Assembly: GCF_001426645.1 (NCBI RefSeq) | Contig: NZ_LMEX01000003.1 | Coordinates: 1 to 35,447 of the forward strand | Origin: Rhodanobacter sp. Root480 | GTDB lineage: Bacteria; Pseudomonadota; Gammaproteobacteria; Xanthomonadales; Rhodanobacteraceae | Length of the DNA stretch: 35,447 nt | Direction: 5' to 3' | Part shown: in pieces, positions 1 through 8,338 of the stretch | Layout: the number at the start of each line of letters is the position of its first letter | Numbering within the stretch: position 1 is the stretch's first letter | Program-made: the position numbers and the translations under genes | Notes under the pieces: generated by a model | Database searches by the model: none | The model's input: only the letters and a program-made list of their open reading frames with translations | Told to the model about the DNA's origin: nothing

Positions 1-67
1 GTCAGGTGTGGAAGTGCAGCAATGCATGGAGCTAACTGATACTAATGAGCCGTGCGGCTTGACCATA
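1..67 (+). rRNA. 23S ribosomal RNA, 3' end (partial)
   Basis: The first bases match the conserved 3' terminus of bacterial 23S rRNA: the GAGCTAACTGATACTAATGAG segment followed by the GTGCGGCTTGACC closing arm. Only the last ~65 nucleotides lie in the window. The exact mature end is uncertain by a few bases. The 5S gene downstream on the same strand confirms an rRNA operon tail. Confidence 0.93.
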
Positions 68-113
68 TAACCCCAAGACGCTTCGTGTGTCCTTGGCATG
101 GCCAACGTTCGAT

Positions 114-313
114 ATCGAATTCACCTCGACGCTTGTCACTCGTTTATGATTTATTTGACGCGAAGTCCTTTTCGCGAAGAGCAAAACCCGCCATCCATGG
201 CGGACTCTTCAGAATCGAATTCACCTCGACGCTTGTCACTCGTTTATGATTTATTTGACGCGAAGTCCTTTTCGCGAAGAGCAAAACCCGCCATCCATGG
301 CGGACTCTTCAGA
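114..313 (+). repeat. Exact 100-bp tandem duplication in the 23S-5S spacer
   Basis: Positions 114-213 are repeated base for base at 214-313 by direct reading. Each unit begins ATCGAATTCACC and ends GGCGGACTCTTCAGA. Each contains two small hairpins: CGCGAA/TTCGCG (159-176 in copy 1) and CCGCCA/TGGCGG. These may belong to the stem region used in processing of the pre-rRNA, though that is inference. The segment is not coding. Confidence 0.95.
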
Positions 314-365
314 AAGGCTTTGTGCTCCAGACTGAAGCCGGCGCTTGGTGCGCTGCTTCAACCCC

Positions 366-485
366 TTCCCTGGCGGCCATAGCGGCGTGGTACCACCTGA
401 TCCCATCCCGAACTCAGAAGTGAAACGCGCATGCGCCGATGGTAGTGTGGCTCGCCCATGCAAGAGTAGGTCACCGCCAGGGGCT
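366..485 (+). rRNA. rrf: 5S ribosomal RNA
   Basis: The segment has the typical gammaproteobacterial 5S pattern: CCTGGCGGCCATAGCG near the start, CCCATCCCGAACTCAGAAGTG in the middle, and GCGCCGATGGTAGTGTGG then GAGAGTAGG-like sequence near the end. The terminal helix pairs CCCTGGCGG (368-376) with CCGCCAGGG (475-483). Length is about 118 nt, as expected. The ends are placed by this helix and may be off by one or two bases. Confidence 0.96.
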
Positions 486-496
486 TTATCCTGATC

Positions 497-530
497 AACC
501 CTCACCGGAAACGGTGGGGGTTTTTCTTTT
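497..530 (+). terminator. Rho-independent terminator of the rRNA operon
   Basis: An 11-bp stem (497-507 with 512-522, containing one G-T pair) closes on a GAAA tetraloop and is followed by TTTTTCTTTT. It sits 12 bases after the 5S gene on the same strand, so it most likely ends the rRNA transcript. Confidence 0.92.
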
Positions 531-534
531 GCGC

Positions 535-596
535 ACCGTGTCGGCTACTTCGACCAGGCCATCGGGCGCACCGCGGCCGGTGATCACCACATGCAT
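535..596 (-). pseudogene. Short internal fragment of a cob(I)alamin adenosyltransferase (cobO/btuR) gene
   Basis: Read on the minus strand from 596, this segment encodes MHVVITGRGAP then DGLVEVADTV. That is the conserved motif near the C-terminus of CobO/BtuR ATP:corrinoid adenosyltransferases (HVVITGRGAP...L.E.ADTV). Only about 21 codons are present, with no start region and no normal end. The frame runs into the terminator of the first 5S copy and stops there. It lies antisense between the 5S gene and a second 5S tail. It is a non-functional fragment, probably carried in by a recombination involving another locus, or created by a misassembly. The family match rests on motif recognition only. 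Confidence 0.72.
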
Positions 597-648
597 GCGC
601 CGATGGTAGTGTGGCTCGCCCATGCAAGAGTAGGTCACCGCCAGGGGC
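593..648 (+). pseudogene. Truncated second copy of the 5S rRNA 3' part
   Basis: Positions 593-698 repeat 429-534 exactly (106 bp, offset 164). This copy holds the last ~56 nt of 5S, from GCATGCGCCGATGG to the CCGCCAGGGG end, followed by the same terminator. The 5' half of 5S is missing, so it cannot fold as a 5S rRNA. Confidence 0.93.
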
Positions 649-660
649 TTTATCCTGATC

Positions 661-694
661 AACCCTCACCGGAAACGGTGGGGGTTTTTCTTTT
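661..694 (+). terminator. Duplicate rRNA-type terminator
   Basis: This is an exact copy of the first terminator at 497-530, with stem, GAAA loop and T-run, carried in the 106-bp duplication. It could act as a second, backup terminator for the rRNA operon. Confidence 0.88.
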
Positions 695-903
695 GCGCGG
701 CTTCTTTTTATCCGGCTGACGAAGCGCACCGTCCGGGCATTGGATAGCGCTGTTGAGAACGGCTTCCGTCGATATCTGGCCTGGTTTGTTCGTCGAGTCG
801 ATGCGGTGGATCAGCGCCGCGCACAGTGCGCGCGATATGGACAAGCTGATGCTCATCTATGATGGGGAAGGCGCGCCATGTCGCGCACCTGAGGAGTGCG
901 CAC

Positions 904-1587
904 TTGTTTGTCCATGTCGAAACGCGTCGACGCGCCCGGTGGCATTGGGCGACCGCGCTGATCGTGTGTCTTTGCGTCATGTGTTTCGTGGGCCTGGCGT
1001 TGACGCCTGTGCCGACGCGCATCGCGCTGTTGCTGGAATGGGGCACGGTGCCCGCCAATATCTTCGATACCCACGAGGCGTGGCTGCCGCAGTTGGTGGA
1101 CCCTGCGTTGCTGCGTCTGTTTACCGCGTTGTTCATTCACGTCACGTGGTTGCACCTGATGAGCAACCTGTTGTTTTTGCTTATTTTCGGTCTGCCGGGC
1201 GAGCGGGCGTTGGGATCGCTGCGGTTCCTGGCGTTGTTCGTGATCGGCGGGATCGTGGCCAACCTGATCGGGGCCTTGTCCCTGGCCGGTGTGCGGCTGC
1301 CGATCATCGGCTGCAGCGGCGCGGTCTCGGCGGTGGTGGGCACGTATGTCGCGTTGTTTCCGCGGGCCAAGCTCGGGCTGGTATTGCCGTTGGGGCTCTA
1401 TCTGGAATTCGTCCGCGTGCCGGCCTACCTGTTGATCGGTATCTGGGTGCTGCTGCAGCTGCTTTTCAGCTATGCAGGCCCCAGCTACGGCGCCTATGTG
1501 TGGTGGGCGCACATCGGCGGATTCATGGTCGGCCTGGTGTTCGCGCTGTTCTCACGCGATGCCGTGGCGCGCCGCTTGCGCTATTGA
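904..1587 (+). CDS. Rhomboid family intramembrane serine protease
   Basis: Rhomboid proteases cut single-pass membrane proteins inside the inner membrane using a Ser-His dyad. About six hydrophobic helices are visible. The HxxxN motif (HLMSN) precedes the active-site loop GCSGAVSAVVG, whose serine is the nucleophile, and the AHIGGFMVG motif carries the catalytic histidine. Counted from an ATG at 859 these are His99/Asn103, Ser153 and His218, in a protein of 242 residues. I prefer the TTG at 904 (227 residues) because GAGGAG (891-896) lies 7 nt before it, while the ATGs at 859 and 862 have no ribosome binding site. The 3' end overlaps the convergent amidotransferase gene by 36 bp. The substrate is unknown. 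The 205 bases upstream (699-903) show no gene I can support. Confidence 0.88.
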   Translation: MFVHVETRRRARWHWATALIVCLCVMCFVGLALTPVPTRIALLLEWGTVPANIFDTHEAWLPQLVDPALLRLFTALFIHVTWLHLMSNLLFLLIFGLPGERALGSLRFLALFVIGGIVANLIGALSLAGVRLPIIGCSGAVSAVVGTYVALFPRAKLGLVLPLGLYLEFVRVPAYLLIGIWVLLQLLFSYAGPSYGAYVWWAHIGGFMVGLVFALFSRDAVARRLRY

Positions 1588-2355
1588 GTCGGTGGGGGAG
1601 GGCGCCGCCTTCTGCCCCATGTGGAGATGGACGAACCGACGGAACAACCCGCGGGCCACCGGCGTAGCCGCCACCTCGCGGAAGATCTGGCGCGGGTCGG
1701 ACCCCTCCCGCTGCATGTCGGCATGTTTGCGCCGGATATAGGCACGCATGACCTCGGCATTGAATTCCGGGTGGAATTGCGCGCTATAGGCCTGCTTGCC
1801 ATAGCGCACCAGGTGGTTGGGGTCGCGCTCGGAACGGGCGAGCACGGTGGCTTCGGGTGGAATTTCCACAACGCTTTGTTCGTGCGTGGTGTGGGCACGA
1901 AAGCTGGTCGGCATTCCCTCGGTGAGGGCGTCAAGCGGGGCGTCGGCCAGAAAGCCGATCGGCAAGGTGCCAATCTCGCGCCCCCCGGGCAAATAATCGA
2001 CACGGCCGCCCAAGGCGTGCGCCATCAGCTGATGGCCAAAGCAGATGCCGAACATCGGCAGTTCGGCGTCCATGGCGTTGCGGATCCAGCCGGCAGTGAG
2101 CTCGCTCCATGCGGCGCGCTCGGTAACCATCGCGGCCGAACCGGTAATGAGCGCTCCCGCCACCTCATTGGGCGCCGGTAGGCGTTCGCCGGCGGTCACG
2201 TCGATGACGCGAACCTGGCTGGACGGCAACCGCGCCGCGAGACAGAACCAGTGGGCGAAGTCGCCATGTCGGGCGCGGATGGGTTTGGGCGCGTGACCGG
2301 TGCGAATCACCAGAACGGGTTTGGACGGCGGAAAACGGTTGGGTGGAAATTTCAT
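1552..2355 (-). CDS. Class I glutamine amidotransferase-like protein
   Basis: This is a 267-residue protein with the class I (triad) glutamine amidotransferase fold. The nucleophile elbow GICFGHQ has Cys105, and the HPEF motif gives His195 and Glu197. No synthetase domain is fused, so it resembles the stand-alone GMP-synthase-like amidotransferases often annotated as glutamine amidotransferase-related protein or YfeJ type. Members of this group may hydrolyse gamma-glutamyl compounds; the true substrate cannot be told from sequence. Its end overlaps the rhomboid gene tail to tail by 36 bp. Its start lies 32 bp after the secretion ATPase stop on the same strand, so the two may be cotranscribed. 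Confidence 0.85.
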   Translation of the reverse strand: MKFPPNRFPPSKPVLVIRTGHAPKPIRARHGDFAHWFCLAARLPSSQVRVIDVTAGERLPAPNEVAGALITGSAAMVTERAAWSELTAGWIRNAMDAELPMFGICFGHQLMAHALGGRVDYLPGGREIGTLPIGFLADAPLDALTEGMPTSFRAHTTHEQSVVEIPPEATVLARSERDPNHLVRYGKQAYSAQFHPEFNAEVMRAYIRRKHADMQREGSDPRQIFREVAATPVARGLFRRFVHLHMGQKAAPSPTDSIAQAARHGIA

Positions 2356-2387
2356 GCGGGCTGGAAGGGCAGGTGGAAAGAGGCGGG

Positions 2388-4208
2388 TTACGGTGCGCTG
2401 TCGCCAAGCGCGTCGATCGGGGGCAATACGGTGAGGATTTCCTGCACGGTGGTGAGGCCTTTGGCGACCTGGTCGGCCGCCGAGATCCGCAACGGGCGCA
2501 TCCCTTCATCCAGTGCGGCCTGGCCGAACTTGCCAAGATCCAGTTGCGCCGACACAAGCGCCCGCAAGTGCGGGGACAGCATCATCATTTCGTAAATGCC
2601 GGTGCGACCCATGAAACCGGTGTTGCGACACTCCAGGCAGCCCACCGGGCGGAACACCTGCTCCGGCACGGGCATCGACCAGCCGTGGGTTAGCACGGCC
2701 CACGTGTGAGGATCCTGCGAGGTGGCTTCCTTGCAGTGGACGCATAGCGTTCGCACCAGACGTTGCGCCACCACGCCGGTGAGCGTGGATTGCAGCAGGT
2801 AATGCGGTACGCCCAGATCGAGCAGGCGGGTGATGGCGCTGGGCGCGTCGTTCGTGTGCAGCGTGGACAACACCAAGTGGCCGGTGAGCGACGCCTGCAC
2901 CGCCATTTGCGCGGTTTCCAGATCGCGGATTTCGCCGATCATGATGATGTCGGGATCTTGCCGCAGCAGCGTGCGCACGCCGGCGGCGAAATCGAGATCG
3001 ATCGATGCCTGCACCTGCATCTGGTTGAACTCGGTCGCCACCATCTCGATCGGGTCTTCCACCGTGCATACGTTGAGTGCCGGCGTGGCCAGATGCTTGA
3101 GGGTGGAATAGAGCGTCGTGGTCTTGCCCGAACCGGTGGGGCCGGTGACCAGCACGATGCCGTGCGGTCGCTCCACCATGCTGCGCCACTGGGTACCCTC
3201 CGAGGCGGAAAAGCCGAGCTGCGCGAAATCCTTCACCACCAGGTCGGGGTCGAAGATACGCATCACCACTTTCTCGCCAAACGCGGTGGGCATGTTCGAG
3301 ATGCGCAGTTCCACCTCGCGCCCGGCCGAGGAGCGTGTCTTGATGCGGCCGTCCTGCGGGCGGCGCTTCTCGGCCACGTCCATGCGGGCGAGGATCTTGA
3401 TGCGCGCGGTGACCGCCGTCATCACCGGTGGCGGCAGCTCGAACACCTTGTGCATGACGCCATCGATGCGGAAACGGATCTGGCCGGCCTCGCGGCGTGG
3501 TTCCAGATGGATATCCGATGCACGCTGTTCGAACGCGTACTGCAGCAACCAATCGACGATATGCACCACGTGGCGATCGTCCGCGCCCACTTCACCCGTC
3601 TTGCCCAGTTCCACCAGTTGCTCGAAGTTGAGCAGGGCGGACGTGTCGTAGCCATTGCCCTTGGCGTCCTGCGCCATCTGGATCGAGCGCTGTACGCCGT
3701 AGAACTCCTGCAGGTAGCGATTGATGTCCAGCGGGCTGGACACCACCCGCTTCACGTCGCGCCGCAGCATCTGCGACAGGTCGCTGGCCCATGCCGCATC
3801 GAACGGTTCGCAGGTGGCGAACGTCACCGAGTCGGGGGCGGCGGCGACCGGAAGGATGCGGTGCCTTTGCGCATACGCGTGGCTGACCACCTGGGTGACC
3901 GCGCCGGCGTTGATCTTCATCGGATCGATTTTCAGGTACGGCAGGTCGGCTTTCGCCGCCAGCCATTCGGTCAGCGTTTCCAGGCTGAGCGGCCGGCCGG
4001 GGTCGCGCTGATTGGGCAACTTGGCGTTGGCCACGAGCACCAGCGGGTGCAGTTCCACCGTGGCGCGTCCGGCGCGGATACCCATGCGCACCCGTTTCGC
4101 ATCGTCACCCAGCAGAAAGCCATCCACCACCAGCGAAGCCAGCAGATCGTCCAGTTGCAGTCGGCCGCGGCGGCCGAGCAGCGACGCGATTGGCGGTGAC
4201 ATGGCCAT
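2388..4208 (-). CDS. GspE/PilB family type II secretion or type IV pilus ATPase
   Basis: This 606-residue protein has the full layout of a secretion-system hexameric ATPase. An N-terminal MshEN/GspE_N-like domain spans about 1-170. Walker A is GPTGSGKT (356-363), the Asp box is TVEDPIE (382-388), Walker B is DPDIIMIGEIRD (418-429) and the His box is around LTGHLVLSTLHTND (441-454). A zinc-binding pair, CVHC (489-492) and CLEC (524-527), is typical of GspE and PilB rather than the retraction ATPase PilT. Such ATPases power pseudopilus or pilus assembly from the cytoplasmic face of the inner membrane. No gspF, pilin or secretin gene is nearby, so whether it serves a type II secretion system or a pilus is undecided. 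Confidence 0.93.
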   Translation of the reverse strand: MAMSPPIASLLGRRGRLQLDDLLASLVVDGFLLGDDAKRVRMGIRAGRATVELHPLVLVANAKLPNQRDPGRPLSLETLTEWLAAKADLPYLKIDPMKINAGAVTQVVSHAYAQRHRILPVAAAPDSVTFATCEPFDAAWASDLSQMLRRDVKRVVSSPLDINRYLQEFYGVQRSIQMAQDAKGNGYDTSALLNFEQLVELGKTGEVGADDRHVVHIVDWLLQYAFEQRASDIHLEPRREAGQIRFRIDGVMHKVFELPPPVMTAVTARIKILARMDVAEKRRPQDGRIKTRSSAGREVELRISNMPTAFGEKVVMRIFDPDLVVKDFAQLGFSASEGTQWRSMVERPHGIVLVTGPTGSGKTTTLYSTLKHLATPALNVCTVEDPIEMVATEFNQMQVQASIDLDFAAGVRTLLRQDPDIIMIGEIRDLETAQMAVQASLTGHLVLSTLHTNDAPSAITRLLDLGVPHYLLQSTLTGVVAQRLVRTLCVHCKEATSQDPHTWAVLTHGWSMPVPEQVFRPVGCLECRNTGFMGRTGIYEMMMLSPHLRALVSAQLDLGKFGQAALDEGMRPLRISAADQVAKGLTTVQEILTVLPPIDALGDSAP

Positions 4209-4266
4209 CCGAATGAATTCCCGTGAGCCCCGGCTGGCCGCAACCAGCGTCGAGGCAAGCTGCCGC

Positions 4267-4272
4267 TATACT
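4267..4272 (+). promoter_or_regulatory. Possible -10 box of the glyQS promoter
   Basis: TATACT at 4267-4272 is a near-consensus -10 element 32 bp before the glyQ ATG. No good -35 box is seen 17 bp upstream, so the assignment rests on the -10 alone. Confidence 0.4.
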
Positions 4273-4303
4273 AACGCGCTTTATCGCAAGGTCACGGAGA
4301 ACC

Positions 4304-5215
4304 ATGTCCGCCCGCACGTTCCAGGACATCATCCAGACCCTCAACCGCTATTGGGCGGCGCAGGGTTGCGTGTTGCTGCAGCCGCTCGATACCGAAGTCG
4401 GCGCCGGCACTTTTCATCCCGCAACCTTCCTGCGCGCGCTGGGCCCGGAGCCTTGGGCGGCGGCGTACGTGCAGCCTTCGCGCCGACCCACCGACGGCCG
4501 TTATGGCGACAACCCCAATCGCTTGCAGCACTACTACCAGTACCAGGTGGTGCTCAAGCCCAATCCCGAGAACATCCTGGAGTTGTACATCGGTTCGCTG
4601 AAAGAGCTGGGCCTCGATCCGCTGGTGCACGACCTGCGTTTCGTCGAGGACAACTGGGAATCGCCCACGCTCGGTGCCTGGGGGCTCGGTTGGGAAGTGT
4701 GGTTGAACGGCATGGAAGTGACCCAGTTCACGTACTTCCAGCAGGCCGGCGGACTCGAGTGCCGACCCGTTGCCGGCGAAATCACCTACGGCCTGGAACG
4801 CCTGGCCATGTACTTGCAGAACGTGGACAACGTCTACGACCTGGTTTGGACCGACGGCCCGCGCGGCACGGTGACCTACGGCGACGTGTTCCACCAGAAC
4901 GAAGTGGAGCAGAGCACCTACAACTTCGAGCACGCCAACGTGGCCGAGTTGCTGCACTGGTTCGACGTCTGCGAAAGCGAGGCGAACAAACTGGTGGCCG
5001 CCAACCTGCCGCTGCCCGCCTACGAACAAGTCATGAAAGCCAGCCACACCTTCAACCTGCTCGACGCCCGTCGCGCCATCAGCGTCACCGAACGCCAGCG
5101 CTACATCCTGCGCGTGCGCACCTTGTCGCGCGCCGTGGCTGAAACCTACGTGGCGCAACGGGAGAAACTCGGTTTTCCGGGGCTGAAACAGGCAAAGGAG
5201 CAGGCCCGTGGCTGA
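4304..5215 (+). CDS. glyQ: Glycine--tRNA ligase alpha subunit
   Basis: GlyQ is the catalytic alpha subunit of the bacterial alpha2beta2 glycyl-tRNA synthetase, which charges tRNA-Gly with glycine. The protein of 303 residues matches the usual length. It starts [11 protein letters not shown] and contains the conserved class II stretches [33 protein letters not shown] and [13 protein letters not shown] chose the ATG at 4304 because GGAGA lies a few bases before it; a longer reading frame starting at 4223 adds a non-conserved N-terminus. The stop overlaps the glyS start by 8 bp, indicating translational coupling. Confidence 0.98.
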   Translation: MSARTFQDIIQTLNRYWAAQGCVLLQPLDTEVGAGTFHPATFLRALGPEPWAAAYVQPSRRPTDGRYGDNPNRLQHYYQYQVVLKPNPENILELYIGSLKELGLDPLVHDLRFVEDNWESPTLGAWGLGWEVWLNGMEVTQFTYFQQAGGLECRPVAGEITYGLERLAMYLQNVDNVYDLVWTDGPRGTVTYGDVFHQNEVEQSTYNFEHANVAELLHWFDVCESEANKLVAANLPLPAYEQVMKASHTFNLLDARRAISVTERQRYILRVRTLSRAVAETYVAQREKLGFPGLKQAKEQARG

Positions 5216-7346
5216 GCATGAATCGCTGTTGATCGAACTGGGCACCGAAGAGCTGCCGCCCAAGGCGCTGGATGATCTCGCCGCGGCCTTCCTGCGCGGC
5301 ATCTGTGACGGCCTGGCCAAACGCGGCATCGGCGCCGATCTGGATCACGCCATCCTTTATGCGTCGCCCCGGCGGCTCGCCGTGCATATCCCGCACGTGG
5401 CCACCCATCAGCCGCCGCAATCGATCGAACGCCGGGGCCCGGCACTGGCGGCCGCACACGGCAGCGACGGCCAGCCCTCGAAAGCGCTGCTGGGCTTTGC
5501 CCATTCCTGCGGCGTCGGCGTTGACCAGCTGGAGAAACTCGAGACCGACAAGGGCGCCTGGTTTGTCTGGCGCACGGTCAACCCGGGCCAGCCGGTTTCG
5601 GCGCTGCTGTCCGAGGTCATCAACGAGGCCCTGGGCCATCTGCCGATTCCCAAGGCGATGCGCTGGGCCGATCACGACTACAGCTTCGTGCGCCCCGCGC
5701 ATTGGCTGGTGATCCTGCACGGGGCCGAGGTCGTTCCCGGCGAAGTGCTGGGCCTGAAGAGCGGCCGCATCTCGCACGGGCACCGTTTCATGCATCCCGA
5801 GCCGGTGACGATCGCCGATGCCGACAGCTGGCTGGACACGCTGCGCGCCGCGCACGTGCTGGCCGACCCGGTCGAGCGCCGCCAGCGGATCCACCAGCAG
5901 GTTGGGCAGGCCGCGCTCGAAACCGGCGGCGTGCCGCGCATGGATGACGCCCTGCTGGACGAACTGGCCAACCTCACCGAATGGCCCGTGGCGATTGCCT
6001 GCACGTTCGAGCGCGACTTTCTCGAAGTGCCGCCCGAGGCGCTGGTGACCACCATGGTCGCCAACCAGAAATTCGTCCCGGTATTCGACGCCAACGGCGC
6101 GCTCACCGAACACTTCATCGGCATCGCGAATATCCAGAGCAAGGAGCCAGCCGAGATCCGCAAGGGTTACGAGCGGGTGATCCGGCCGCGTTTCGCCGAC
6201 GCCAAGTTCTTCTGGGATGAAGACCTCAAGACGCCACTCGCCGACAACCAGGAGTTGCTCAAGAGCGTCACCTATCAGCAGGCGCTGGGCAGTCTGTGGG
6301 ACAAGAGCGTGCGGGTGGCGGAACTGGCGCGCATCGTCGCCAACCGCGTCGGCGCCGACGCCGGGCTCGCCACGCGTGCCGCAAGCCTGAGCAAATGCGA
6401 CCTGCTGACCCGCATGGTCGGCGAATTCCCGGAACTGCAGGGCGTGATGGGCCGCTATTACGCCAATCGCCATGGCGAACCGGCCCAGGTGGCGAACGCG
6501 CTGGACAGCTATTACCAGCCGCGTTTCGGCGGCGACGCCATCGCCAGCGACGCGATCGGCCAGGTGCTGGCGGTTGCCGAACGACTCGATACGCTGGCCG
6601 GCATCTTCGCGATCGGCATGAAACCCGGCGGCAACAAGGATCCCTTCGCCCTGCGCCGCGCCGCGCTCGGCCTGGCGCGTACCTTGATCGAGGCGAGCAT
6701 GGACCTCGATCTGCACGGCAGCTTCCTGGAAGCGCTGGAACTCATACCCGACAGCGCGCTGTCGGCAGCGCTGAAACCCGGCAAAGATGGCGTCGTACCT
6801 GCGCTGAAGCCCGGCCGCCGCGCCGTCCTGGCGGCTGAACTGTGTGATTTCGTGTTCGACCGCCTGCGCGGCTACTACGCCGAGCAGGGCTTCGACACCA
6901 ATCAGTTCGAGGCCGTCCTGGCCGTGCAGCCGCGCAGCCTCATCGACTTCGACCGCCGCCTGCGTGCCGTGGCTGAATTTGGCCGCCGCCCCGAGGCCAC
7001 CAGCCTGGCTGCCGCCAACAAACGTGTGGCCAACATCCTGCGCAAATCCGAGTCCGAGGGGGGCGCCGCGCTGCCCGCCGTGGACCCGGCACTCTTCGAA
7101 ACCGACGCCGAACGCCAGCTCGCCGCCGACCTGGACGCTGCCCGTCGCGATACCAGCGATGCCCTGGCCCAAGGTGATTACACCGCCGTACTGAGCCGCC
7201 TGGCCCAGTTGCAGGCCCCGGTGGACAGCTTCTTCGACAGCGTACTGGTCAATGCGGAAGACCCGGCCACCCGTGCCAATCGCACCGCCTTGTTGCGACA
7301 ACTGCAGGATCAGTTCACGGCGATTGCCGACATCGCCAGGCTGTAG
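5208..7346 (+). CDS. glyS: Glycine--tRNA ligase beta subunit
   Basis: GlyS is the beta subunit of the tetrameric glycyl-tRNA synthetase and contributes tRNA binding. The 712-residue protein begins with the conserved [15 protein letters not shown] motif and includes [32 protein letters not shown] and [15 protein letters not shown]. The C-terminal DALR-type anticodon-binding domain covers roughly the last 110 residues. It starts with GTG, preceded by AAAGGAG inside the end of glyQ, and overlaps that gene by 8 bp. It is slightly longer than the E. coli protein (689 residues). The 181 bases after it hold no gene and no convincing T-tailed terminator. Confidence 0.98.
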   Translation: MAEHESLLIELGTEELPPKALDDLAAAFLRGICDGLAKRGIGADLDHAILYASPRRLAVHIPHVATHQPPQSIERRGPALAAAHGSDGQPSKALLGFAHSCGVGVDQLEKLETDKGAWFVWRTVNPGQPVSALLSEVINEALGHLPIPKAMRWADHDYSFVRPAHWLVILHGAEVVPGEVLGLKSGRISHGHRFMHPEPVTIADADSWLDTLRAAHVLADPVERRQRIHQQVGQAALETGGVPRMDDALLDELANLTEWPVAIACTFERDFLEVPPEALVTTMVANQKFVPVFDANGALTEHFIGIANIQSKEPAEIRKGYERVIRPRFADAKFFWDEDLKTPLADNQELLKSVTYQQALGSLWDKSVRVAELARIVANRVGADAGLATRAASLSKCDLLTRMVGEFPELQGVMGRYYANRHGEPAQVANALDSYYQPRFGGDAIASDAIGQVLAVAERLDTLAGIFAIGMKPGGNKDPFALRRAALGLARTLIEASMDLDLHGSFLEALELIPDSALSAALKPGKDGVVPALKPGRRAVLAAELCDFVFDRLRGYYAEQGFDTNQFEAVLAVQPRSLIDFDRRLRAVAEFGRRPEATSLAAANKRVANILRKSESEGGAALPAVDPALFETDAERQLAADLDAARRDTSDALAQGDYTAVLSRLAQLQAPVDSFFDSVLVNAEDPATRANRTALLRQLQDQFTAIADIARL

Positions 7347-7527
7347 CCGCGCGTCGGGCATCGGATCAATCGTGCTGATAGGCGGTCGACCACCGTTCCT
7401 GAGAAGCACCGGCTGTAACGATCAGCGACCTGCACGTCCCGCCATTGCGGCGGTGGGCGCGGACGTCTGGGCGTCCATTCGGATCTGGCGGCCGCCGGTT
7501 CCCGTCACTCATGACAACGGATCGATG

Positions 7528-7929
7528 TCATGGGTTGTGCGCCAGATCGCTGGGTACGACGTCGGTGTAGTTCGCAAATTCGCTGTAGGTCAGGCGATGG
7601 TCGCCATTGAGGTCGTACCGCGTGAACTGGGACCGCAGCAGAGGCATTCGCGGCGGCACCTCGGAGAAAGACAACACCTTGTCGCTGTTGCGATCGAGGG
7701 AAAGAAACGCTTCGGTGGACTCCATCGGCGTCATCAGCGGCTTGCGGTGCGCGCGCTTCAGCGCTTCACGGGTGGCCTGCACGTCGAATGGCTCCCGGCC
7801 CGATGTGCTGATCTGCCGCGACATTTCCATTCGGGCTTCGGAACGACCCTTCTGCGCATCCTGCCCATACAGCGGGGTGGCCAGGATGACGCAAGCGATG
7901 AACAGCGACGAGGACGAGAATGTTTTCAT
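7528..7929 (-). CDS. Secreted EF-hand calcium-binding protein
   Basis: This is a 133-residue protein with a short hydrophobic N-terminal segment (residues 4-21, cleavage probably near the YGQD site), so it is likely exported to the periplasm. Two EF-hand loops of 12 residues are clear: DRNSDKVLSFSE (79-90) and DLNGDHRLTYSE (106-117). Both have Asp at position 1, Asn/Asp at 3 and 5, and Glu at 12. Such proteins bind calcium; the biological role of this one is unknown. It lies convergent to glyS and divergent from the TonB-dependent receptor, sharing a 409-bp intergenic region with it. No strong ribosome binding site is seen before the ATG. Confidence 0.82.
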   Translation of the reverse strand: MKTFSSSSLFIACVILATPLYGQDAQKGRSEARMEMSRQISTSGREPFDVQATREALKRAHRKPLMTPMESTEAFLSLDRNSDKVLSFSEVPPRMPLLRSQFTRYDLNGDHRLTYSEFANYTDVVPSDLAHNP

Positions 7930-8338
7930 AAGGTTTCAATCCCATTCGATGGAACGCTGACAGGGGTCGAACTTTAACCTCGGCTTGCACGAAATCCGGG
8001 GCATCCGTGCTCACAATAATCGTTACTGCGGAAACCATCGATACAGTTTGTTGAATGAACTGACTATTCTGTCGTGATGCGGCACGCTGCTCATGCTCTA
8101 GCACGAAATATTTCGTTACTCAAGAGCCCCGTTCTTGCTGGTGCAAATGTTAAGGTTTCGTACACGCGTGTTAGTAAAGTGTTGACCACCATGATTTCAT
8201 GAATTAACGTCGGGCGAACTTCGCAGCAATCGCAGCAGGTCGAAGCGGCACTTCGGCAATAGCGAAGGCGGCAGTTTAGGGTCCCAACAATAAGTTTCAT
8301 GCGCCCGGATACCCGGGTAGAACCTTGGAGTCACCACT
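7930..8338. other. Intergenic region between divergent EF-hand and TonB-receptor genes
   Basis: These 409 bases show no convincing gene. They hold a perfect 14-bp palindrome ACGAAATATTTCGT (8103-8116) and a perfect 10-bp palindrome ACACGCGTGT (8162-8171), both suited to a dimeric regulator. A TTGACC hexamer (8182-8187) lies 17 bp before TAACGT (8205-8210), which is a weak candidate promoter for the receptor gene. The composition is noticeably more AT-rich around 8030-8210 than in the flanking genes, as expected for a promoter region. Confidence 0.5.

Noticed and set aside
753..1667. A 304-codon plus-strand frame covering the rhomboid region, with a DUF393-like MDKLMLIYDGEG stretch near 837.
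   Set aside because: It runs in a different frame through the rhomboid gene, whose active-site motifs are intact. The DUF393 resemblance lacks the first Cys of the DGxCxxC motif and stops after a dozen residues, so it is probably coincidence.
5085..7409. A 774-codon minus-strand frame opposite glyS.
   Set aside because: It is a shadow of glyS; the plus strand encodes an unmistakable full-length glycyl-tRNA synthetase beta subunit.
7440..7475. Small GC-rich hairpins after glyS as a terminator.
   Set aside because: There is no T-run and only short stems, so a terminator cannot be supported.
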